From Paracoccaceae bacterium (GTDB lineage: Bacteria; Pseudomonadota; Alphaproteobacteria; Rhodobacterales; Rhodobacteraceae), in NCBI GenBank assembly GCA_007134405.1, contig SLKW01000259.1, positions 1-9,041 of the forward strand: 9,041 bases of DNA, given 5' to 3'. The position numbers and the translations under genes are program-made. Under the pieces are notes generated by a model. That model saw only the letters and a program-made list of their open reading frames with translations, did not search any database and had not been told where the DNA came from. Of this stretch, positions 1 through 6,334 are shown in pieces. Position 1 is the first letter of the stretch. Each line of letters starts with the position of its first letter.

Positions 1-1224
1 CTGGTCGCGACCCATTTGCAGCGGATTGCGCCGACGATGTCCTATGCGATCGGGCAGCGCAACAACCACGGCACGTCCGAAGCGGCGGCCCTGTTCATTG
101 GCGGCAGCTTCCTGTCCGGCCTTGACCCGCGTGCCGCGGCCTGGGCACGCACAGGTCGGCGGTGGCTGGAAGAACGCGCCCGGGTCCTGATCGAGCCCGA
201 CGGCAGTTTCAGCCAGTATTCCGTGAACTATCACCGTGTCATGCTGGATACCTACGCTCTGGCCGAAGCGTGGCGGCGGCATCGCGAACTTCCGGCGTTC
301 AGCGATGGGTTGAAGGACCGGCTGGCCGCGGCCACCCTCTGGCTCCAGGCAATGACCGACGTCGAGACCGGAGACGCCCCGAACATCGGCGCCAATGACG
401 GTGCACGGTTGATCCCGCTGACCGATAGCGATTTCCGCGATTTCCGGCCCTCGGTGCAGCTCGCCAGTGTCTTGTTCCGCGGGGGCGCGGCTTATGGTGC
501 GGGTCCATGGGACCGTCCTGCCCAGTGGCTCGGTGTCTCTACTGGTGCGAAAGCAGAGGCACCGCAAAGTGTAAGCTTCGATGACGGCGGCTACCATGTC
601 CTGCGCGTTGGGTCCGCAACCGCCGTGCTGCGCTATCCCCGGTTCCGGTTCCGGCCCAGCCAGGCCGATGCGCTGCATCTCGATCTGTGGGTCGGGGGGC
701 GCAACCTGCTGCGCGATGCCGGAACCTTCAGCTACAATGCCGCTGGCTCCGATTGGTATGGCAGCACGGCGGCGCATAATACGGTCGAGTTCGACGGCCG
801 TGACCAGATGCCTCGATTGGGGCGATTTCTGTTCGGTGACTGGCTGCAGGCCGAGGCGGTGCAGCCAGTTGCGGTCTCTCCCAATGGAATCGCGGCCGGG
901 GCAGGCTATACCGACGCAGTCGGCGCACGACATCATCGTACGGTCACCCTGACAGACCGGACATTGGTCTGCACCGATACTCTCTCGGGACGCTTCCAGT
1001 CAGGCTGCCTGCGTTGGCGCCTTGCCCCAGGAGACTGGCGCTTGCAGGGCCAGGTGCTGCGTGGTGGCGGGCTCTCGGTCGAGATGAGTTCTGAGGCTGA
1101 AGTGTTGACGCCCTGCCTCGCCACAGCGGCAGAGTCGCGCTACTACCTGCAGCGGGCGGAGATTCCGGTTCTGGAACTTCGCCTGGATCACCCAATGACG
1201 ATTGTGACAAGGTTCAGTTTCTGA
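1..1224 (+). CDS. Heparinase II/III family polysaccharide lyase, 5'-truncated by window edge
   Basis: The reading frame is open from base 1 to the TGA at 1222-1224, so the true start lies upstream; a TTG at 16 is not a credible start. About 407 codons are present, whereas family members in polysaccharide operons are usually longer, so part of the N-terminal alpha/alpha-toroid is missing. Visible family marks are an RNNHGTSEAAA segment near bases 58-90, carrying the Asn-His pair that lines the active site in this fold, and a DGSFSQYSVNYHR segment near 200-235 with candidate catalytic Tyr and His residues. The C-terminal beta-sandwich follows, with ADALHLDLWVGG near 664-700 and STAAHNTVEFDG near 763-798. 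Such enzymes cleave uronic-acid-containing polysaccharides by beta-elimination. Its place first in a glycan biosynthesis operon, 2 bp before a glycosyltransferase, suggests a role in processing or clearing the polymer in the periplasm. Substrate and any signal peptide cannot be seen. Confidence 0.9.
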   Translation: MVATHLQRIAPTMSYAIGQRNNHGTSEAAALFIGGSFLSGLDPRAAAWARTGRRWLEERARVLIEPDGSFSQYSVNYHRVMLDTYALAEAWRRHRELPAFSDGLKDRLAAATLWLQAMTDVETGDAPNIGANDGARLIPLTDSDFRDFRPSVQLASVLFRGGAAYGAGPWDRPAQWLGVSTGAKAEAPQSVSFDDGGYHVLRVGSATAVLRYPRFRFRPSQADALHLDLWVGGRNLLRDAGTFSYNAAGSDWYGSTAAHNTVEFDGRDQMPRLGRFLFGDWLQAEAVQPVAVSPNGIAAGAGYTDAVGARHHRTVTLTDRTLVCTDTLSGRFQSGCLRWRLAPGDWRLQGQVLRGGGLSVEMSSEAEVLTPCLATAAESRYYLQRAEIPVLELRLDHPMTIVTRFSF

Positions 1225-1226
1225 TC

Positions 1227-2471
1227 ATGCATGTTCTTTATTTTCATCAGCATTTCTCGACCCGGCAGGGATCTGCCGGGACGCGGTCCTATGAAATGGC
1301 TCAGGCGCTCTTGCGCCACGGGCACAGCGTGACCATGGTTTGCGGCAGCTATAGCAAGGGCAATACCGGCTTGACCGGAGCTTTCCAGCGAGGCCGGCGA
1401 CGCGGGATCGTGAACGGGATCGACGTCATAGAATTCGATCTCGACTACGGCAACGACATGGGCTTCTGGCGCCGTGTCGGTGTGTTCACGCGCTTCGCCC
1501 TTGGCTCTGTCGGGGTGGCGCTCAGGGAGCGCGCAGATGTGGTCTTTGCGACCACCACCCCCTTGACCGCCGGCATTCCCGGCATCTTTGCGCGCTGGCT
1601 GCGGCGAAAGCCCTTCGTGTTCGAGGTGCGCGATCTTTGGCCCGAATTGCCGAGGGCCATGGGTATCGTACGCAACCCGATCTTGCTGGGGCTCATGTCG
1701 GCCCTGGAATGGGCTTCCTATCGGTCTGCGGTTCGGCTTGTCGGCCTGTCGCCCGGCATCGTTGACGGGATTGTGCGGCGTGGTGTGCCGAAGACGCGTA
1801 TCGTCATGGTCCCGAACGGCAGCGATCTGGACCTGTTTGCCGATGCTCCGCAGGCCCTGCGCCCCGAAGGCGTTGCGGACAACAAGCTTCTTGCTGTGTT
1901 CACGGGCACGCATGGGCCGGCCAACGGGCTTGATGCGGTTCTCGATGCCGCAGCCGAGTTGAAGGCGCGCGACCGCAACGACATTCGCATCGCCCTGATC
2001 GGCCACGGGCGGGAGAAGCCGCACCTGCAGCAGCGCGCGCTCGAGGAAGGACTTGAGAACGTTCTGTTCCTCGATCCGGTGCCGAAAACCGAGTTGGCGA
2101 AGCTCCTGGCCGGGGCCGATCTCGGCCTGCAGATCCTCAAGAACGTTCCGGCCTTCTACTACGGAACCTCGCCGAACAAGTTCTTCGATTACATCGCCGC
2201 GGGTTTGCCGGTGCTGAACAACTATCCGGGCTGGCTGGCCGGGTTGATCGAGGAGAACGGTTGCGGGTTTGCCGTGCTGCCGGACGATCCGCGAGCCTTT
2301 GCCGATGCCTTGATTGCGGCGGCCGATGACCGGGAGGCGCTGGCCGAAATGGGGCACCGTGCCCGCATCCTTGCCAAAACCCGTTTCGATCGCGAAAAGC
2401 TCTCGGCCGAATGGGTGGGCTGGGTGGCCGAGGAGCGACGGCCGGAAACGCAACGGGACAGCATCCAATGA
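1227..2471 (+). CDS. Glycosyltransferase family 4 (WbuB-like, GT-B fold)
   Basis: This 414-residue protein has the usual length and layout of retaining GT-B glycosyltransferases of family GT4. The N-terminal acceptor domain begins MHVLYFHQHFSTRQGSAGTR, a glycine-containing loop typical of WbuB-like enzymes, and includes FEVRDLWPELP near residues 131-141. The C-terminal nucleotide-sugar domain has VPNGSDLDLF near 196-205, VFTGTHGPANG near 224-234, and a GTSPNKFFDYIAAGLPV segment near 312-328 that corresponds to the EX7E donor-binding region (Lys plus Asp rather than two Glu). The ATG at 1227 lies 2 bp after the upstream stop with only a weak Shine-Dalgarno (AAGG, 14 bp away), so translation is probably coupled. 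It probably adds a sugar to the lipid-linked intermediate begun by the phosphoglycosyl transferase downstream, as PglA does after bacillosamine in Campylobacter. Donor and linkage cannot be read from sequence. Confidence 0.9.
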   Translation: MHVLYFHQHFSTRQGSAGTRSYEMAQALLRHGHSVTMVCGSYSKGNTGLTGAFQRGRRRGIVNGIDVIEFDLDYGNDMGFWRRVGVFTRFALGSVGVALRERADVVFATTTPLTAGIPGIFARWLRRKPFVFEVRDLWPELPRAMGIVRNPILLGLMSALEWASYRSAVRLVGLSPGIVDGIVRRGVPKTRIVMVPNGSDLDLFADAPQALRPEGVADNKLLAVFTGTHGPANGLDAVLDAAAELKARDRNDIRIALIGHGREKPHLQQRALEEGLENVLFLDPVPKTELAKLLAGADLGLQILKNVPAFYYGTSPNKFFDYIAAGLPVLNNYPGWLAGLIEENGCGFAVLPDDPRAFADALIAAADDREALAEMGHRARILAKTRFDREKLSAEWVGWVAEERRPETQRDSIQ

Positions 2472-3643
2472 CTGCATCCACACAGCATGCCGCCCTGATC
2501 GACTTCGTTCGTGACATCTACGGCCCGGATCCGCTTCCGCTGCACCGCCCTGTCTTCGAGGGCAATGAGCGGCGTTATCTGGTCGACTGCATCGACTCGA
2601 ATTTCGTTTCGTCGGTCGGTGCGAGAGTCACTGAATTCGAAACGCAGATCGCTGCCTTTGCCGGCGCGCGCCACGGCGTCGCCACGGTGAACGGCACCGC
2701 CGCGCTGCATGCCGCGCTTCTGCTGTCGGGGGTCGCGCGCGGGGAGGAGGTGATCTCGCAGGCGCTGACCTTCATCGCCACCGCCAATGCGATCAGCTAT
2801 ATTGGTGCGCGCCCGGTCTTTATCGATGTCGATCGCGATACGCTGGGCATGAGCCCCGAGGCCCTGCGGGGCTGGCTGGAAGTCAATACTCGGCGCGAAA
2901 ACGGGCGGTGCGTCAATGCGGCTTCCGGCGCGCGGATCGCGGCCTGCGTGCCGATGCACACTTTCGGCCTTCCCTGCCGTATTGCCGAGATCGCCGAGAT
3001 CTGCACCGAATATGGCATCCCCCTCATTGAGGACACGGCGGAATCGCTCGGCTCGTATGTGGGCGCGCGCCATACCGGGACTTTCGGACAGATCGCCGCC
3101 TTCAGCTTCAATGGCAACAAGATCATCACCACCGGCGGTGGCGGAATGATCGTGACGGATGATGCCGAACTGTCCGCCCGCGCCAAGCATCTGACCACCA
3201 CCGCCAAGCGCCCACATCCTTACGAGTTCTTCCACGACGAAATCGGCTACAACTACCGGCTGCCGAACCTGAATGCAGCGCTTGGCGTCGCGCAGATGGA
3301 AACCCTGCCCGAGATGCTGAAGATCAAGGCCGAAGTTGCCGCGCGTTATCGCGAGTTCTGCGCTCTCCACGGGTTCACCTTCATCGATGCGCGGGCGGGC
3401 ACCACGGCCAATTACTGGCTGAATGCCATTCTGCTCGAGGATCGTGCGGCGCGCGACGCGCTGCTTGAGGCAAGCAATGCCGCCGGGGTGATGACCCGGC
3501 CGATCTGGCGGCTGATGACCGAGCTGCCAATGTACGAGAATTGCCAGAATGACGGACTGGATAATGCCCGCTGGCTCGTCGACCGGGTGGTCAACCTGCC
3601 CTCCAGCGTCCCCGAGAGCGAATTCGGAAGGCTCAAACCATGA
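2468..3643 (+). CDS. LegC/PglE-type PLP-dependent nucleotide-sugar aminotransferase (DegT/DnrJ/EryC1 family)
   Basis: A 391-residue fold-type I aminotransferase of the sugar group. VNGTAALHAALL (residues 74-86) is the phosphate-binding loop, EDTAESLGS (188-196) carries the Asp that pairs with the PLP pyridine nitrogen, and SFNGNK (213-218) carries the PLP lysine, K218, followed by a GGGG stretch. Opening residues such as PLHRPVFEGNE and NFVSSVGARVTEFE resemble the LegC subfamily, which transaminates UDP-4-keto-6-deoxy-HexNAc at C4. I chose the ATG at 2468 because it gives a 4-bp ATGA overlap with the glycosyltransferase and has GGGA 9 bp upstream. An in-frame ATG at 2411 would add 19 non-conserved residues and a 61-bp overlap. 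The next gene encodes the dehydratase that would supply its keto-sugar substrate. The expected product is a UDP-4-amino-4,6-dideoxy-HexNAc. No LegI/NeuB-type synthase is nearby, so a legionaminic acid pathway is not supported here. Confidence 0.9.
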   Translation: MTASTQHAALIDFVRDIYGPDPLPLHRPVFEGNERRYLVDCIDSNFVSSVGARVTEFETQIAAFAGARHGVATVNGTAALHAALLLSGVARGEEVISQALTFIATANAISYIGARPVFIDVDRDTLGMSPEALRGWLEVNTRRENGRCVNAASGARIAACVPMHTFGLPCRIAEIAEICTEYGIPLIEDTAESLGSYVGARHTGTFGQIAAFSFNGNKIITTGGGGMIVTDDAELSARAKHLTTTAKRPHPYEFFHDEIGYNYRLPNLNAALGVAQMETLPEMLKIKAEVAARYREFCALHGFTFIDARAGTTANYWLNAILLEDRAARDALLEASNAAGVMTRPIWRLMTELPMYENCQNDGLDNARWLVDRVVNLPSSVPESEFGRLKP

Positions 3644-4827
3644 ATGTTCTTGCCCTGATCGGGCGTGACCGACCCCTCTTCGAGCTCGACATTGCCGCGA
3701 ACGAGGCAGAGCTTTCTGACATCGTCCGCAACTCGCGCTTCCTGGTGATCGGCGGCGCCGGTTCGATCGGCCAGGCGGTGGCGCGCGAGATCTTCAAGCG
3801 CAACCCGCGCGTGCTGCATGTGGTCGACATCAGCGAGAACAATATGGTCGAGCTGGTGCGCGACATTCGCAGCACGCTGGGCTATGGCGACGGCGATTTC
3901 CGCACCTTCGCCATTGATTGCGGCGGGCGCGAATTCGCGGCGCTGATGGCGGCCGAGCCGGGTTACGATTACGTCCTCAACCTCTCGGCGCTCAAGCATG
4001 TGCGCAGCGAGAAGGATCCGTTCACCCTGATGCGCCTGATCGAGGTGAACATTCTCAACACGCTTTCCACGCTTGCCGCCGCCCGGGCGAAAGGCGCGCG
4101 GAAGTATTTCTGCGTCTCGACCGACAAGGCGGCGAACCCCGTCAACATGATGGGGGCGAGCAAGCGCATCATGGAAATGTTCCTCATGCGCGCGAGCCTC
4201 GAGATCCCGATCTCGACCGCGCGCTTTGCCAACGTGGCCTTCTCGGACGGATCGCTTCTGCACGGATTCAACCAGCGGCTGGCGAAAAACCAGCCGATCT
4301 CGGCCCCGAACGACGTGCGGCGCTATTTCGTCACACCGCAGGAATCGGGCGAGCTGTGCCTGATGTCGACGCTCACCGGCAACAACCGTGAGATCTATTT
4401 CCCGAAGCTGAGTGAGGTGCTGAACCTGACACGGTTCTCCGATATTGCGGTGCGCTACCTCGAGGCGCGCGGTTACACGCCGTATGAATGCGAAAGCGAG
4501 GACGAAGCGCGCGGCCGCGCCGAGGAGTTGATCGCGCAGCGCCGTTGGCCGGTCTATTTCTTCGCCTCCGACACGACCGGCGAAAAGGACTTCGAGGAGT
4601 TCTTCACAACGGCCGAGACGCTCGACATGGATCGTTTTCAGTCGATCGGAATAATTCTCAACGAGCCCGCGTTTGACGCGGCCCGGCTTGAGCACTTTCT
4701 GGCCGAAATCGGTCGGATTCGTGCGCAACCCACTTGGGACAAGCCAGAGATCGTCGCACTCTTCAATCACATGATCCCCGATTTCGATCACAAGGAAACC
4801 GGGAAGTACCTCGACAGCAGGATGTAA
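3640..4827 (+). CDS. UDP-N-acetylglucosamine 4,6-dehydratase-like extended SDR (FlaA1/CapD-related, soluble form)
   Basis: A 395-residue extended short-chain dehydrogenase. The NAD(P)-binding loop GGAGSIG is at residues 38-44, after a roughly 30-residue leader. NLSALKHVRSEKDP (114-127), VSTDKAANPVNMMG (159-172) and K175 form the catalytic region typical of UDP-GlcNAc 4,6-dehydratases. The usual YxxxK tyrosine is Met171 (M-G-A-S-K), the S-M-K arrangement known from WbpM and related enzymes, so this is expected rather than a defect. Unlike WbpM, PglF or CapD it has no N-terminal membrane domain. The part after about residue 270 is an additional C-terminal segment. The start ATG overlaps the aminotransferase stop by 4 bp (ATGA), with GGAAGG 8 bp upstream. 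The expected reaction is UDP-GlcNAc to a UDP-4-keto-6-deoxy-HexNAc, feeding the aminotransferase. Whether it inverts C5 (PseB-like) or retains it (PglF-like) cannot be decided by eye. Confidence 0.88.
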   Translation: MNVLALIGRDRPLFELDIAANEAELSDIVRNSRFLVIGGAGSIGQAVAREIFKRNPRVLHVVDISENNMVELVRDIRSTLGYGDGDFRTFAIDCGGREFAALMAAEPGYDYVLNLSALKHVRSEKDPFTLMRLIEVNILNTLSTLAAARAKGARKYFCVSTDKAANPVNMMGASKRIMEMFLMRASLEIPISTARFANVAFSDGSLLHGFNQRLAKNQPISAPNDVRRYFVTPQESGELCLMSTLTGNNREIYFPKLSEVLNLTRFSDIAVRYLEARGYTPYECESEDEARGRAEELIAQRRWPVYFFASDTTGEKDFEEFFTTAETLDMDRFQSIGIILNEPAFDAARLEHFLAEIGRIRAQPTWDKPEIVALFNHMIPDFDHKETGKYLDSRM

Positions 4828-4830
4828 GCG

Positions 4831-5523
4831 ATGCAGCGTTTCCTCGATATTCTCCTTTCGGGGATGGCCCTGATCCTGCTTTCGCCGCTACTGGTGCCGG
4901 TTGCTATCATTTTGCGCTTCACCGGCGAGGGCGAGATCTTCTTCAAGCAGAACCGCGTCGGGCGCGGCGGCCAAATGTTTGGCCTCTATAAGTTCGCGAC
5001 GATGCTGAAGGACAGCCCGAACATTGGCACCGGGACGGTCACGCTTAAAGGCGATCCGCGCGTCCTGCCGGTTGGACGCATCCTGCGCAAAACCAAGATC
5101 AACGAACTGCCGCAACTGATCAACATCTTCCTCGGCGACATGAGCGTGATCGGCCCGCGCCCACAGACCCGGCGCTGTTTCGACGCCTTCCCGCAAAAGT
5201 CGCAAGCGATCATCACCACCGTGCGGCCGGGGCTTTCGGGGATTGGTTCGATCGTGTTTCGGGACGAAGAAGAGATGATGGACGCAGCCAGCGACCCGGA
5301 CCATTTCTATGATCACGTGATCATGCCCTACAAGGGGGAGCTTGAGGAGTGGTATGTCCGCAATCAGGGCATTGCGACCTATGTGATGCTGATCGCGCTC
5401 ACGATCTGGGTCGTCCTGTCGCCAACTTCACCGATAGTTTGGCGTGTATTCCCGAGCCTGCCGACGCCTCCGAAGATGCTGCAGCGCGATGTCAATTTCC
5501 CGGACTCCACGGTTGATGCATAG
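4831..5523 (+). CDS. Initiating phosphoglycosyl transferase (bacterial sugar transferase, PglC/WbaP catalytic-core type)
   Basis: A 230-residue small monotopic phosphoglycosyl transferase of the bacterial sugar transferase family (PF02397). It transfers a sugar-1-phosphate from a UDP-sugar to undecaprenyl phosphate at the inner membrane. An N-terminal hydrophobic helix (about 5-29) contains the Ser18-Pro19 kink associated with the re-entrant helix of PglC. Then come FFKQNRVGRGG (37-47), GLYKFATM (51-58), GDPRVLPVGRILRKTK (74-89), GDMSVIGPRP (102-111) and RPGLSG (132-137). A second hydrophobic stretch lies at about 182-198. The motif that normally reads DELPQL, with the nucleophilic Asp of the Asp-Glu dyad, reads NELPQL here: Asn91-Glu92, codon AAC at 5101-5103. 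The gene starts 3 bp after the dehydratase stop, with AGGA 8 bp before the ATG. Next to dehydratase and aminotransferase genes, it probably loads the diamino-trideoxy sugar. It may be a variant subfamily or catalytically altered. Confidence 0.92.
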   Translation: MQRFLDILLSGMALILLSPLLVPVAIILRFTGEGEIFFKQNRVGRGGQMFGLYKFATMLKDSPNIGTGTVTLKGDPRVLPVGRILRKTKINELPQLINIFLGDMSVIGPRPQTRRCFDAFPQKSQAIITTVRPGLSGIGSIVFRDEEEMMDAASDPDHFYDHVIMPYKGELEEWYVRNQGIATYVMLIALTIWVVLSPTSPIVWRVFPSLPTPPKMLQRDVNFPDSTVDA

Positions 5524-6121
5524 CCCCGAGGTAATCCGGCAAGTCGCCGAACTGCATGCCGAAGGCCTGGAAAGTGGATTTCTGTCGAGTTTGGGCTGCC
5601 GTTTTCTTGAGCTTCTTTACACTGCTATCGATGAAAACGACGACAGCGTGCTGATAGTCGAGATGAAGGGTGACCGTGTCGTCGGGTTCATCACAGGGGG
5701 GAATGGTATGAGGTCTATCTACAGCCGCCTGATGCGCCGCCCCCTCAGACTGACGTTTTCGCTCGCGCCAAACTTGCTCAGCCCCAAAAAACTTGGCGGT
5801 ATTTTAGAAGTTCTGATCAAGGGGAGCGGGGCGGCGCCGGAAACAAAGCAATCAAGTCTGCCGCGGCACGAATTACTCAGTATGGTGGTAGCTTCCAACT
5901 TTCGTGGCCAAGGTGTTTCGGAAAAACTGTACCGGCGACTTTGCAACTACTTCGTTGCGCAGGGAGCCTGTTCGTTCCGGATACTGGTGGGCGGACAGCT
6001 CGATACGGCCAATCGCTTCTATGGACGCATGGGAGCCATCGCAGCAACCGAGGTTTACTTCCACGGTGGTGCAGTCTCGAGGATATACGTTCAGGATCTT
6101 TCTGCGTGGCCCGATCGGTGA
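5516..6121 (+). CDS. GNAT-family N-acetyltransferase, putative nucleotide-amino-sugar acetyltransferase
   Basis: A 201-residue GNAT-fold protein. The core strand and acetyl-CoA pyrophosphate loop are LLSMVVASNFRGQGVSEKL (about 120-138), containing R130-x-x-G133 with Ser135 where Gly or Ala is usual. The C-terminal motif ANRFYGRMGA lies at 165-174, and an earlier strand VVGFITGG at 55-62. The ATG at 5516 gives an 8-bp overlap (ATGCATAG) with the phosphoglycosyl transferase. In-frame ATGs at 5444 and 5489 would only add residues unlike a GNAT start. No good Shine-Dalgarno is visible, so translational coupling is likely. By position it is the candidate for acetylating the 4-amino group made by the aminotransferase, as the GNAT enzyme PseH does in the pseudaminic acid pathway; this is inference. 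GC by hand count is about 55 percent over 5521-6120, against about 66 percent in a sampled part of the dehydratase, so it may have a different origin. Confidence 0.85.
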   Translation: MHSPEVIRQVAELHAEGLESGFLSSLGCRFLELLYTAIDENDDSVLIVEMKGDRVVGFITGGNGMRSIYSRLMRRPLRLTFSLAPNLLSPKKLGGILEVLIKGSGAAPETKQSSLPRHELLSMVVASNFRGQGVSEKLYRRLCNYFVAQGACSFRILVGGQLDTANRFYGRMGAIAATEVYFHGGAVSRIYVQDLSAWPDR

Positions 6122-6136
6122 TCTGTTATGAGAACA

Positions 6137-6177
6137 GGCATCGGCGCAGAGGTTTGAGATGGCTCTGCGCCGATGCC
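6137..6177 (+). terminator. Perfect 15-bp hairpin, probable operon terminator (possibly bidirectional)
   Basis: GGCATCGGCGCAGAG at 6137-6151 is exactly the reverse complement of 6163-6177, with an 11-base loop. It starts 16 bp after the acetyltransferase stop, where the polysaccharide operon should end. The stem is GC-rich and very stable, but it is followed by CTTACG rather than a T run, so it is not a textbook intrinsic terminator. It may act as an RNA 3'-end stabiliser or a weak bidirectional terminator between the converging blocks. Confidence 0.65.
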
Positions 6178-6260
6178 CTTACGATGAGTGAAATGAAAAG
6201 ATAGCTAGTGCCTGACAGCCAGGGACCGTAAATTTGGTGTCGATGAGACTGCAGATGCTT

Positions 6261-6288
6261 TTGTCGCCTATTCTTCGGGTCTTATATT
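6261..6288 (+). promoter_or_regulatory. Weak sigma70-like promoter candidate reading toward the tail spike gene
   Basis: TTGTCG (6261-6266) and TATATT (6283-6288) are separated by 16 bp in a low-GC stretch. If used, it would transcribe antisense into the 3' end of the tail spike gene. A 14-codon ATG frame (6294-6338) follows but has no ribosome binding site. Such a match can occur by chance in AT-richer DNA. Confidence 0.18.
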
Positions 6289-6311
6289 CACGTATGAAAC
6301 TGCCGGTAAAT

Positions 6312-6325
6312 TGGGGTGTCCCCCA
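6312..6325 (-). terminator. Short GC hairpin after the tail spike gene, weak terminator candidate
   Basis: Read on the - strand, TGGGG-GACA-CCCCA is a 5-bp stem with a 4-base loop, about 10 bp after the tail spike stop, followed by ATTTA. The stem is short and the T tract is poor, so this is only a candidate; the larger hairpin at 6137-6177 could serve instead. Confidence 0.3.
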
Positions 6326-6334
6326 GACTGGTAT

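Larger units (their letters stand above)
6178..6334. other. Intergenic region between convergent blocks, no gene supported
   Basis: This stretch between the operon hairpin and the tail spike stop is visibly lower in GC than either flank (about 43 percent over 6241-6300 by hand count). I see no tRNA, no long repeat and no reading frame longer than about 15 codons. It is where a prophage end could lie, but no attachment-site core can be recognised. The only structures are a weak promoter-like pair and a short GC hairpin, listed separately. Confidence 0.6.

Noticed and set aside
16..18. TTG as start of the lyase gene
   Set aside because: The frame is open to base 1 and the conserved lyase core begins within a few codons, so the start must lie upstream of the window.
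2411..2467. Upstream in-frame ATG for the aminotransferase
   Set aside because: It adds 19 Gly-rich, non-conserved residues and a 61-bp overlap. The ATG at 2468 has an ATGA junction and a ribosome binding site.
1188..2483. 431-codon - strand frame opposite the glycosyltransferase
   Set aside because: The + strand gives a clear GT4 protein. The reverse frame is His/Arg/Gln-rich with no domain pattern, as expected of an antisense shadow in GC-rich DNA; the same holds for the frames at 2222-3370 and 3412-4791.
2468..4827. Legionaminic or pseudaminic acid pathway
   Set aside because: The aminotransferase is LegC-like, but no NeuB-type synthase, nucleotide-sugar hydrolase or CMP-sugar synthetase is in the window, whereas a phosphoglycosyl transferase is. 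A lipid-linked diamino sugar fits better.
5444..5515. Upstream ATGs (5444, 5489) for the acetyltransferase
   Set aside because: The added residues are Arg/Cys-rich out-of-frame reading of the phosphoglycosyl transferase C-terminus and do not resemble a GNAT N-terminus.
6178..6334. Prophage attachment site or tRNA in the intergenic region
   Set aside because: No tRNA cloverleaf, no direct repeat and no integrase gene could be found in the window.
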